64,000 nucleotides of DNA from Phragmites australis (lineage: Eukaryota; Streptophyta; Magnoliopsida; Poales; Poaceae): NCBI RefSeq assembly GCF_958298935.1, contig NC_084932.1, positions 12,255,501 to 12,319,500 of the forward strand, given 5' to 3'. A program made the position numbers and the translations under genes. The stretch's first letter is position 1, and each line of letters begins with the position of its first letter. The notes under the pieces are model-generated. The model was not told the origin of the DNA and ran no database searches. It worked only from the letters and a program-made list of their open reading frames with translations. Below, in pieces: positions 32,852 to 43,570 of the stretch.

Positions 32852-34888
32852 TTGTCAGGATGCATACAAATGACAGAACTTCACCCTATGCGCAATGCTA
32901 TTTGTAACAATCCAGGATTGGCCAGCCCTTGGCAACCTATCGGGCCAGACTGTCAAAGGCTATTGTGCAGGCGTACATTGTTTGGATGAAACAGAGAGCT
33001 TGTGGCTAAAGAGTAGCCGAAAAATGGTGTACCTAGGTCATCATAAATATCTTCGCAAGAATCACCTGTACCACAGAAACATGAGAGCTTTTGATGGGAA
33101 AGTTGAGACTCGATCACCTCCAAAGCATCGCACTGGGAGACAGGTATATGACATGGTAAAGGGACTTAGGGTAATCGTTGGAAAGGGGTGTGGGAGTACA
33201 CCGGTTCTGAAATCTAATCTTAGAGCTGCGATGTTCAAAAAGAAATCTATTTTTTATGACTTAGCTTATTGGCTGGATTTGGTGGTTCGACACGCAATCG
33301 ATGTCATGCACATTGAGAAGATTGTGTGTGATAACTTGATTAGTATGTTACTAGACATACCTGGCAAAACAAAGGATACACTCCAAGCACGGAAGGACCT
33401 GAAATGTTTGAAACTCAGACAGGATCTACATCCCAAAGATATGGAAGAAGGTGATAAATATCTTGGTCCCGCTAGCTACAGTATGAGCAAGGCAGATAAA
33501 ATTGCAATGTGCAAGTGCTTGCTTGGAATCAAAGTTCCATCGGGTTACTCCGCCAACATAAAGTGACTAGTAAACATGAAAGATTTGAAATTAACTGGTA
33601 TGAAGTCTCATGATTGTCATGTGATGATGACATAGATTCTTCCAATTGAAATTAAAGGTATTATGTCGTCGAAGGTCTGAAATCCAATCATAAAGCTGTA
33701 TTCGTTCTTCAACACGATATCACAGAAGGCCATCGATCTGACCAAGCTAGATAAGCTGCAGGAAGATGTAGTCGAGACTCTATCGCATCTTGAGGCGTTG
33801 TTCCCTCCATCATTTTTTGATATCATGGTGCATCTCATTGTTCACATTGTGAAAGAGATACGGATTCTTGACCCCGTGTTTCAGCATCAGATGTACCCTT
33901 TCGAGATGTTCATGGGAGTTCTAAAGAAATATGTTTGTAACCGACATCAGTTGGAAGGCTGCATAGCCAAGGGCTGGGGAACCGAGGAGGTAATTGATTT
34001 CTACGTCGACTACATGAATCTCAAATCAATTAGTGTGCCTGTATCTCGCCATGACGGGTGGCTACACGGGAAAGGGATGATAGGTGCAAACTCATTCCAT
34101 ACTAACAACCCCGTTTCATTCATGCAAGCATAATTCGCAGTTCTACAACAATCAGTTGTAGTGGACCTATATGTCGAAGAACATCAGAAGATGATACGCA
34201 CCATAAACCCAGGGAAGTCCAATGTTTGGATTGCGTGATAGCACCGAGATCATTTTGGCACTTGGTTATGTAGACAGGTGATGTATAAGTAGATAGAGTA
34301 TGCTCAGTTGACTGTGTTGGCTCACGGTCATCAACTACAATCCTCACATTCTAAGGATATGACATAAATGGCTATACACTTTATACGAGAGCTCAGTATA
34401 ATAAGAGTGCCAATCAAAATAGCGGTGTTCGTATAGATGCCTACGACTGCAATGGAAATAGGGAGACCTACTACGGATTTGTAGAGGGGATCTGGGAGCT
34501 CGACTATGAGTGTTAAAGGTTTCACTTTTCTGGTGCCAATGGGTCAGACTCTCAGGGCGTGTGAAGATCGACAAGTATGGTATGACTACAGTGGACCAAA
34601 AAGTCATTGGATACAGAGAAGAACCATTCGTACCTGCAAATGATGTTATGCAAGTCTTCTATGTAAAGGACCTAGACCCGGCTAACAAGGAGGAGCGCCA
34701 CGTGGTTCTTCAAGGAAAAAAGAAGGAATGTCAGAGTGGAGAATGTTGTTGACAAGGAAGACTACAATCAATTCGACGCACTACCTCCTTTTGGAGAGGA
34801 CATCGACCTAGGTCCCATGGAAGACACCGATGAACCTCCCTATATACGCCGTGATCATAATGAAGGGCGAATCGTTAAGACAAAGTAG
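32852..34888 (+). pseudogene. CACTA1 TNP2-type transposase, C-terminal part
   Basis: Blocks in order: Transposase_21 (MLFVTIQDWPALGNLSGQ, CLDETESLWL, RHAIDVMHIEKIVCDNLI) at 32895-33566; DUF4218 (HLIVHIVKEIRILDPVFQHQMYPFE, then a YVDYMNL segment) at 33700-34130; DUF4216 (SGRVKIDKYGMTTVD, VMQVFYVKDLDP, HVVLQGKKK) at 34380-34750; and an acidic tail ending IVKTK, stop at 34888. This is the DDE-type transposase of plant En/Spm elements and acts on the CACTA termini in the nucleus. The Transpos_assoc domain and the start of Transposase_21 are lost with the 5' end, and several frameshifts remain. Confidence 0.88.
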
Positions 34889-35356
34889 CTAAGTTGTATT
34901 AATTACTATGTATGAATTTGTTTAAGATGCAATTTTACGTCACTTTTGTTATGGAACCTTCAGTTTCTAGTTTATGATGGAAGATGTCTTTATTATTGAC
35001 CATATTGATTTTTGATTTTTAATAATGAATTAGCAATAGAACAAGCTAGCACTATTGCTATGTATTGCTATTTTTTTATTTTTGATTAATTACCTATAGT
35101 TATGAGCATATTTATTTTCAAGTTTTAATGAATTACCTATAGTTATGAACATATTTATTTTATTTATTTATTGTATTAGAAAATTCAACCAGGTAATTTA
35201 GGTATATACAAACCATAATTTCGGTATATAGCAAGTTCAAATTTAAATAAATATTTATTAGGATTTTAGGTCAACAGAATGCTAATAAGTATAGGTAGTA
35301 AAAATTAAATCGAAATCACTTGAGTAGTGCAGCGTTTTGTTCGGTCTTACTTGTTT
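34889..35356. other. AT-rich 3' region of the CACTA1 transposase gene
   Basis: No coding signal. It has repeated phrases such as AATTACCTATAGTTATGA(A/G)CAT and resembles the tandem AT-rich module found upstream of the CACTA2 transposase (57180-57745). Most of it (about 34861-35236) is deleted in CACTA2. Confidence 0.55.
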
Positions 35357-35602
35357 AGAGAGGAAGTATTCTTCCCAAGTCAGTATTTATATGCGAGTCC
35401 TACTAGTTCAGAGAGTAGCTTCTCTCAAGACGAGCTGGACGCCCTATCTGAGGTTGGCCTCTAGAGTTTTCTTTTAGCCCAACCCAAAAGAGAACTCTTG
35501 AGGTCAATCTCAGATAGGGCGTCCAGCTCGTCTTGAGAGAAGCTGCACTCTGAACTAGTAGGACTGGCACATAAATGCTGACTTGAGAAGAACGTTTTCT
35601 CT
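35357..35602. repeat. Long hairpin (inverted repeat) in CACTA1
   Basis: Two arms of about 115 bases pair almost completely around a short loop near 35475-35485. The core arm reads GACGAGCTGGACGCCCTATC and its partner lies at 35511-35530. The same hairpin occurs at the same place in CACTA2. It is not flanked by a target duplication I could see, so it looks like a stable part of this family rather than a separate insertion. Confidence 0.88.
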
Positions 35603-35764
35603 CCGAGCATGTAAGCAATGCTGAAGTCCTAATAAGGCCATTTGCTAGAGTTACTGTGCTGTAATGTAACATTAACACTATCTTTTCTTCGCAGTAACAT
35701 TTTTTGGTGTTAGTATGGTGTGTAGTATATCATTTTTGCATATTGTCTGAAATTTTGGACTGCT

Positions 35765-36034
35765 ATGACATGGTATGTTGTTCATCGCGGTCGGTAAAGT
35801 GGAGTGTTCTCTAGTTGGGAGGAATGCCACACACAAGTTAATGGATTCAAAGGAGCATGTTACAAAGGATACATGTCCAAACATGAAGTTGTTGCGGCAT
35901 ACAACAGTCAAATCATCCAAGCTAAGCTAAAATTGGCTAACTTTGAAAATAAGAAATGTGATTTCACGTGTAAAGATGTCATAATCCTTGTTCTGGTTGT
36001 AATCATCATTATTTTCCTATGTAAGATGATGTGA
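35765..36034 (+). pseudogene. CACTA1 small ORF: RNase H1-type hybrid-binding (Cauli_VI-like) motif plus hydrophobic tail
   Basis: From ATG 35765 it reads MTWYVVHRGR, then TAA (35795-35797), then SGVFSSWEECHTQVNGFKGA and CYKGYMSKHEVVAAYNSQ. This fits the small fold shared by the RNase H1 N-terminal domain and caulimovirus viroplasmin (W-Y-V-V...G-R...GV..SW.E...QV.GFKGA..K.F.S..EA). A 17-residue hydrophobic segment, IIILVLVVIIIIFLC in its CACTA2 version, precedes the stop. The domain binds RNA:DNA or double-stranded RNA in RNase H1. Its role here is unknown. The TAA is shared with CACTA2. Confidence 0.7.
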
Positions 36035-36284
36035 CTTGTAAGATCAATGTGTCAACTATCAGTACCTTTATTCCTATTTTGCTTTGTAAGATGCGACTTT
36101 TTTTGTTAAATGTGGTCGTAAAATACTCATTTACAATATTATGCGTGTATGCATTCTATCTATCGATTCCTTCATGGTTATCTCACTCTTTCAACAACCT
36201 ACTCCCCCCCTCTTCGGTTTTATCTCTATCTTCCTCCTTCCTCTGCTCTTTATATGTAGAATACTCAACCGCTCGTTATCATCG

Positions 36285-38660
36285 TATGCAGAACTCCGAG
36301 GAAGTGATGGCATCACCAACCACCGATCCAGGCCAGGTGTTAGAAGGAGATGTAGTGCCGCCATCAAACATTGAAGAAAGTAGCCTGAGCCACTACCTCA
36401 ACCTGGACCAAACAGATGCCTGTGGAGGCAATGAGGTAATTCCTAAGTAGATGAATGCATCTGTTCTGCATATTATCGTATAAGTTCCCAATAGCTTTTT
36501 CGCTTATGCGCAGATACTTGATGCTCCGGAGGGTCACGACAATGATCAATCCCAAGAGCGGCATCGTGTCTGAGGTCCCTCCAAGATGCCTACAGGATGA
36601 TTTGTGATCACAGAGGTCTCACCAGCAGGGGAGCCAACTGTACTAGAGAATGTTCTGTGGCCATACAAGTCAGTTTGTGGGATTACTGTTAACCATCAAC
36701 TACATATTGTGGACTGGTGAACGAGGTGATCCACACGTGGTTCCTGATTCGATCAAGAATGACATCTTGTGGCCCAAGATATTAGAGAAGTTCAACTTCC
36801 CTGAAGAGACATATATGGAAGTAGTTAAGCGTAAGATGCTAATGATCATGGGCCTTTCATTTAAGAACTGGAAGGGGACACTGAACATAACATATGTGCA
36901 TAAAGGTACAACGTCAGATTTTTACAAATGGCCGCAACTGGAAGATCATTGGCAAGCCTTTGCGGAATACAAGTTGTCAGAAGAAGCACAGAGGTTGAGT
37001 GAGGTGAACAAAGAAAACTCGAAGAAGAACTTGTACCCCCACAGAGTCGGCAGTCATGGGTACGTGAGGAAAGAAAGGTAGTGGCAACAACAGTTAGATG
37101 AATTGTGAGAGAGAGGTGTCACACCTGACACAGAGGGCTGGAGCGAACGATCGACATACTTCCTTCTTAGGAGTGGTGCTTCTTACTCGTCTGATGGAAG
37201 TTTATCCTTTATGACCTCCAAAAACCTGGAAGCAACGCAAGATCTTGCAAAAAAGCTTATGGAATCCTATGAGCATTCTTCACAAGGCTCTTTCAAGCAA
37301 GACAGGGATAGGAACGAGCTCACCTTGGCCCTGGGAAACAAGGAGCATGGTGGTCGCACACGAGGCATTGGGGTGATGGGTTGGAAATATGGATTCCCAA
37401 GTGACTTTGATAGTTATAAGAGTCGAAATAGATCCCAAGCAGAGTGAGAGGCAGAACAAGCTAGGATGATGGAAATGCTGAACAAGTGCTAAAAAAGGAG
37501 ATGGAACATACAGAAGAAAAAATAGCACAAGCAGTCTCCCAAGCCCTCATGCGTCAATGGGGTGACATTGTGAACGAACAGGAACGACCAAAAGTGTCTC
37601 CTAATGGTACTTGCTTTAGCCCCGGTTGTCGTCGGAGTAGCTGTGCGTCTACGGAAGTTTCAAGAGCTAACTCCAGCACTTGTCCTATGGACCTCATCGC
37701 AGCACGGACACCGTGTGAACTACATATAGGAGCTAGGAACATTACCATTAAGGTGGCTTCTAGCGTGGCTCATCCCCGTGGCTCCCATGAACAATTGCAT
37801 GAACGTCCGATATCGGAGGGCTATGCTGTCGTTGAAGTAGATGATGTAGTTGACAAGTACCGCCATGTTGAGGTGGACTACCCCACAGAGGAGAGGGTGA
37901 ACACTATAGGAGAGAACGAGCACACTTCATCACGTGGGAGAAGGTCTACATAGTGTTTCCACCAGGGACATCTCCCGAGAACCTCTACTCTCCAGTACAC
38001 CTTGGGCCGTCGTCGCCTCTTAGATCTCCCACTCCTTACCTATCTCCTAGAAGAAGTCCACCTCCTCAGCCATTGCCTCAAAGAAGTCCACCGCTCAAGA
38101 AGCCAGCACCATCAAGAACCCAACCATCAGCTCAGAAAACTCGATCAGGTTCTTTAGCATCCAAGCAGATGACATCATCTAAGAATTCAGTGGCATCTAA
38201 GAAGTTGGCGGAACCCAAGGATGTCTATTCACTCACTGCTGAGCAAACCAAAAAGATTGTGAATGCCAGTGTCATGTCTCATTTCGATCCTCCACCACCT
38301 CCACCGAAGCCTATTGTGCCTGAAGATGCCTTGAATTTTTTCACAAAAATGGCCAAAGTTAAACAGATGAGGGTGGCTTCAAGAAAGCCGCCGACAGACT
38401 ATGAACACATTAGCAAGAAGCAGGCCAAGAACAAGTTAGGCCCAATTATTAAGGATGCTCCAAGCATTGCAGACTTCCTGGCCGAATCAAGAATAACAGT
38501 AGAGGAACTAGCATGGCTTACTATGGGAGTGGATATCCAAAAGTTGGATGTTAAATGGCCGTTTGAGTTGACCAAACCTTTGGTCAAACCAGATACAGAA
38601 AGAAACCTCATAACTCAAATGCGCCGATTACATCAATGGTACTTGGAGCATTCCAGATAG
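36285..38660 (+). pseudogene. CACTA1 TnpA-like gene (plant transposase, Ptta/En/Spm family), N-terminal and middle part
   Basis: Starts MQNSEEVMASPTTDPGQV (ATG at 36285) and is continued by SLSHYLNLDQTDACGG. After an intron-like break at 36450-36510 come an RGPSKMPT-type segment, DILWPKILEKFNFPEE, LSFKNWKGTLN, YKWPQLEDHWQAFAEY and NSKKNLYPHRVGSHGYVRKE. Next is GRTRGIGVMGWKYGFPSD (37211-37447), then a Pro/Ser/Lys-rich linker (SPRRSPPPQPLPQRSPP, 37953-38150) and ADFLAESRITVEELAW. TnpA-like proteins bind the subterminal repeats. Frameshifts and stops interrupt it. Confidence 0.78.
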
Positions 38661-39962
38661 GGTTTTTATGCGTTCCCTGTAAGATATACAGATGATTATT
38701 TCCTCAACCGGGATGGCTCCTTCTGGGTGTACTTCAAGGACTTGTATGAACTGTATAAGGCAGATGCCCTCGACATGGCTATAGTCAGAGTGTGGACTCT
38801 GTAAGTGACTTGTGCATATAATTCATGTTATATGATATTGTAACTTGAAATTGCATAGCTAACTTCTCTCTTTCGTAGAATGGAGATCCAAGCGTGCGGA
38901 CAAGACTTAGATAAGCAAGTAGGATTCATCGATCCTGGGCTTGTAAACCAGAAACTTATAAGGGAGAATCAAGACTTCACCGAGGACTACTTATTGAAGT
39001 GTCTGCTTCACCACCAATATAAGAAATTCATACTCTTACCCTAAAGTTATGAGTACGTGTTTGTGTGCCAGGGCATCCTTATTTTATGGGCAACTCAAAT
39101 CTAGTACTAATTTGCTATGGTGACATATTCTATAGTTTTCATTGGATCCTTCTTGTCATACACCCAGACTTAAGCAAGATCATTGTCTTGGACTCACAAA
39201 AGAGATATCAGACGACTTACCAAGACCTCATCGACATGCTAAATAGGTTAACTCGATCATTTACTCTTCTCAACAATTGCATCTAAGTTTAACTAGTATT
39301 CATATTCACTTACAGGGCGTACACAAGATATTAGAAAAAGAGTATCATCTACTTTCCATTCACGAAGCAATATGATGTAAAAACCAACTTTTTGGTATGT
39401 AGGGAATATTCATATCTTGCATTTCCTACTGAATAAAAAGGTTCAATTCATCCCACTAACGAATCCATTCCTCTTCAAGTGTATGAGGCAGGCAGCTGGC
39501 AACAATCTCTGTGCGTTTTATGTTGTTACTAACATACACACATTTAGGCCGGACGGATACGCTGTTAGGTTCAACAATCTTGAGGTATGAAATAACATAT
39601 CGATACCTTCTTTTCAATTTCTATACATGTTCAAGGACTAATTCTTACGATTCTTCAAACGCAGGGCTCCAAACTACGCACAAATACGTTACAACCTGCA
39701 TAAATACATGCCCTTCAAGAACAGATCACCGGGTTCTTCTTGGAACATATTCTCAACCCAAATAGAGAGTTTCATGAACCGATCATGCCATCCACGGATG
39801 ATAGATCTTCAGATGATACCATTCCTTCGAGTAGAGAGTATGCGACAAGGAGGAAGTCTACCAAGGGGCTTGACAACATATTATATTTCACCAAATGACA
39901 TGACATTAATGTATGTCATTAATTACTATTTATTAATGAATGATATGAATTACTATGTATGA
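38661..39962 (+). pseudogene. CACTA1 ULP1-like (C48) peptidase domain at the end of the TnpA-like gene
   Basis: VRYTDDYFLNRDGSFWVYFKD, then a GT-AG intron (38801-38878), then MEIQACGQDLDKQVGFIDPG. After a second break, HWILLVIHPDLSKIIVLDSQ (39140-39205) gives the catalytic His with a downstream Asp. RQAAGNNLCAFYVVTN (39488-39535) gives the oxyanion Gln region and the catalytic Cys. The His, Asp, Gln, Cys order is that of SUMO/ubiquitin-like proteases. ULP1-like domains are known in several plant transposon families. Stops make this copy unlikely to be active. Confidence 0.75.
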
Positions 39963-40400
39963 TGCGAAGTTGGTATCGATGGGATGGCCTTCCAACGATG
40001 ATGCGAAGGAGTAAGAAGCAGCGGCTAGCAAGCGTGCTCAGGAGGAGGATGAGAGGCTAGTCTGTCAGCTGTGTGCTGCGGAGGAGCAAGAAGCTGCATC
40101 CCGTAAGCGTCCCTAGGAGGAGGATGACGAGAGGGTGTCCCGTCCGTGTGCAGCAGAGGAGGTCAAAGGCTCAAATGTTTATGCGTTCAGGCGTCAAACT
40201 TTGATATCTTCGACACACCGGTGAGCCTGAAACTTAGGCGATGCTGCGGTCGATTAGGTGTGGCCGGGTCCTCCACTCCGCCACCATCAGCCCCCCGGTG
40301 TCCCCGGACTTACACACACCAATAGTCGACAATGCGAAGATGCAATCCTCATCGCGGGAGAGGTAGAGGGATACTAGACTGGCTGAACTCGATTGACTTT
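39963..40400 (+). pseudogene. CACTA1 possible C-terminal charged tail
   Basis: One frame reads KRAQEEDERLVCQLCAAEEQ and then a diverged second copy (EEDDERVSRPCAAEE), so a roughly 25-residue unit is duplicated. Stops interrupt it. It may be the last exon of the preceding gene or an unrelated remnant. Confidence 0.35.
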
Positions 40401-40635
40401 TTAGGGGGCGACCTGTGAGAACTATTATGTATATATGTGTGTTTGTTGATGCCTATGACTTGAAATATGTGTTCATTACTATTTATTAATGAAGGTGCTT
40501 TTATTATTGATTTACATTAAATATATGTATCATTGTATGCATGTATTGAGAGAGAGACAGAGAGATTGAGGAGTGGGAGGGAGTACAAAGAGGATAGAGA
40601 AAGGGATGAGGGGAGGGAGGAGAGGCAAAACACTG

Positions 40636-40858
40636 CCAGCTGAATCCTTTAGCCAGCAGTGATTTCAGGTTTATCACTGCCTTGGGTATCACTGCCGGCT
40701 GAATACTTGACCCGATAGTGATAAGGCTCTTCACTGCCAGTCTACCGAGCAGGCAGTGATAGTCCACGACTATCACTGCCCGTTGCCCACTGCCAACTCC
40801 AAAACCGGCAGTGAAGGTGGTTTTGGAGCCGGTAGTGAAGGGGGTTTCTACAGTAGTG
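40636..40858. repeat. CACTA1 3' subterminal repeats and terminal inverted repeat
   Basis: Eight or more copies of ATCACTGCCGGCT or its reverse complement, ending in TTTCTACAGTAGTG. A GA-rich microsatellite lies just before (40545-40620). Confidence 0.85.
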
Positions 40859-41159
40859 ATACACCCTGTAACTCTGACCCCTCCCTTCACTTGTTGTCAC
40901 CCCCCAGTCCCTAAGAACAATGAAAGAATTGACTCCAAGGCCTTCTACTCGGGCCAAAAAATTCCTCTAGCTTACCAACTGGGAAAGCAAATAAGAAAAA
41001 TATAAACTAGTAGGCCATTGAGGATCAATCGTGTAAACTCCACCTATAGAGAGAGAGCTAGGGGAAAACTCCACCAACCTTTATTGTTATGGTGCGTGTA
41101 TAACAAATGATTGTGTTACAAGAATGATCAATCGTTTAATGAATAAATGTGAAATGAGA
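40859..41159. other. Spacer between two CACTA elements
   Basis: No gene or clear repeat. ATA at 40859-40861 would be one target copy of CACTA1. Confidence 0.5.
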
Positions 41160-41161
41160 GT

Positions 41162-41390
41162 CACAGACTATCAATGCTAGTTTTTGAGCAAGCACTGATA
41201 ATTAGTATTAGTGTCAGCTCATGAATAAAAACCGGCACATATGCTGAGACTATCAGTGCCAGGTCATAACAAGTAACCAGCATTGATAATCAACTATTAG
41301 TGTCGGTTTTTGGTACAAGCCAGCACTGATAGTCTCAGTATCAGTGTCGGTTTTTTGTCATGAGCCAGCACTGATGGCCCCTCCCCCTTA
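41162..41390. repeat. CACTA F subterminal repeats, left end
   Basis: Eight or more copies of (T)ATCAGTGC(C/T)GGTT and reverse complements such as AGCCAGCACTGATAG. Confidence 0.8.
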
Positions 41391-41935
41391 CAACATCTAG
41401 CCTTTTACTAACAATAGTACAAATAATGCCACATACAACACATGCACATATAATCATCTCAGCACATATAATATCATACAAATGCAGAAATCATTCTCAT
41501 CTCATCCCATTCATGCATACGTAACCATGTTATTTCATATATCATTGACTATAGATCATAACTCAAGTTTGCAACAAAAGTTCATAATTAAAAAAAGTAT
41601 GCAACAAAAGAGTAAGAAACAATGTAATTCAATTGTTCTTGTTGACTGAAGACCCTAACTACGCTTTTTGCCTTGAGAAGAATCAAGTGAGAAACTCCAC
41701 AGGGTAATTGAGGGGATGGCTTGCGAACAGCACCATTTGAAACCATGGTACCAGCCGGACTCAGGAATGACTTGGTCATTGATGAACCCGCAGAATTGTT
41801 CCTGAATTGTGTTGATTGTCTACAACGTGAGGATACCTGTTTCTAGGTGGAGGTCCTGCAATTACTAGAATTGAAGAAATCAATCTATTTGAACACAAGA
41901 AGGAACTGAAAATTAATCATCAACATCTATACCAC

Positions 41936-43570
41936 TTACCTTAGCTTTGAGAATGGAACTATAATGTTTTCGGTCCATCCATGCATTAAGCCACATACAT
42001 AGTAGCAACATAAATTGTTGCCCTGTGTCTGAAACCTACAAAGAAATGTTGTTATGATTTCCATTCTTTCAGAATGAAAAGTGACGTCCTTTCCTCTAGA
42101 TGTAGCACACGTACACGCTACATGTGTGTGATTATTAACCGTAACTAGATTTAGATTCAATCAATTCAAAGTTCACTAAAGTGTTAATGAAATGATTAGT
42201 TTACCTTTTTAGCAAGTCTATAACGGGTTGGTATTTGGCTACTGGATTTCTTTTTCCGTCGAGGATAATGATACTGCTATAGTCAGTCTAGATGACAAAT
42301 GAGGTATGTCACCGTAGGTAATTAGTCCTAAGTCCTAACGTCATGATGTTCAAAAAGAGTAGTACGAACATGGAGGGAAACACGTTCCCAAAGATGTAAG
42401 GTAGAAGTATGTATCTCTTTAATAGGTACATTTGAAGCCTTGGTGAAATGTGGTTGGGTGGCGACCATCGTCTGGTTAATTTTTGTTGGGTTGAGGAATC
42501 CTACTTTAGTGATTGCCTTTTGACCGCATGTATATATCTCCATTCTATATAGACAAGAAGTTGAGATATTCAGTCTAATGGTACATGAATACATACTATG
42601 AATCATACATGTAAGACACTTATAGAGTCCACAAATTTATGAGTTGAACGCTGATGGCGTCTTGGTGGCACAGTTGATACTTTTGGTCGAAATGAATCTA
42701 GACTTTGCCATCGCCGTGGATGAAATCACAATGTATGTATTTGAACGGAAACATTTCTCTACTGGCCTTCGACTGTTCCAAGTACCAGGCATGGAATCTC
42801 CGTATATTGGTTGTTAGCTCCAATAGGACTCAACCAGTGGTTCATCTAGCTTAAATTCCCAAATTCTTATTGCCATTTCAATCTTAGACTCATCATAAAT
42901 TGCTTCTTTTGTCATTCTGGCGTCAATTAGAAAGTTTCTTTCTAATTCTTCCTATTGTTCTAGTGCTTTTCGTTATTTTACCTTCTCGATCAACGTCTCC
43001 CTCAACTGTTTTCTACATAGGATGCACACGAAGTTAGATTTTAGCGGTGGGTCCACATGTCTTGTCAAAGTCTAAAGAAACTTAGTGACTGTTGCTGGAT
43101 CAATAGCACTCTTCTCTGGCTCAGTACATTTGAAGTGTGAAGTGACATCGGCGCTCACTTTCCTTCTGGTTTCCTCCTCAGTTAAATAATAAGGCAGAGG
43201 AGATGCCAGCTTCTTAGATACTGATTGTCGCTTGTTAGCTGCTGCTCCTTTCTGTGATGAAGTTGATTGCTAAGATGAAATCTTCTGCTGAGCTTGTGCA
43301 GGTGCTACCGGCTTCTAGAGTGGGATAGGCGATGGCGGCAAAGGGTTGAGATCTTCTTCGTGGCTATGGAAGTGGCAGTGGAGGCAGAGATCTTTTGGGT
43401 GGCTGTGGAGGTGATAGTGGAGGAGGTGGAGATCTTCTGGGTGGGTGTGGAGGCGGCAACGGAGGAGGCGAAGATCCTCTGGGTTTGTCTAATGACTCTG
43501 AACTAGACACATACTCATCTGTGTCTTTGCCAACAATACGTCGCCCTTGTGCCACAGGACGTAATGGCAT
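41936..43570 (-). pseudogene. CACTA F ULP1-like peptidase domain and proline-rich linker
   Basis: On the minus strand: a Pro-rich linker (SPPPPLSPPQPPKRSLPP, 43364-43570); then MEIYTCGQKAITKVGFLNPT (42480-42545), the counterpart of the CACTA1 segment MEIQACGQDLDKQVGFIDPG; then IIILDGKRNPVAKYQPVIDL near 42200-42270; then RFQTQGNNLCCYYVCGLMHG (41970-42035) with the Gln region and catalytic Cys of C48 peptidases. The His block is not clearly preserved. The exons are separated by intron-like AT-rich sequence with several stops. Confidence 0.7.

Larger units (their letters stand above)
32850..40858 (+). mobile_element. CACTA1, 5'-truncated CACTA transposon
   Basis: Plus-strand CACTA element lacking its 5' terminus and the first half of its transposase. 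The 3' end is clear: subterminal repeats of ATCACTGCCGGCT type (40640-40845), then TTTCTACAGTAGTG at 40845-40858, the inverse of CACTACTGTAGAAA. Gene order is TNP2, hairpin, hybrid-binding-domain ORF, TnpA-like/ULP1 gene. It matches CACTA2 (59200-64000) closely over the shared parts. Confidence 0.88.

Noticed and set aside
32895..33566. Long open transposase frame, possibly a functional gene
   Set aside because: The N-terminal half is missing, and downstream DUF4218/DUF4216 blocks are in other frames with stops.
40859..41005. Small ORF after the CACTA1 end
   Set aside because: No domain, no conservation partner in the window, and it starts inside the CACTA1 subterminal repeats.
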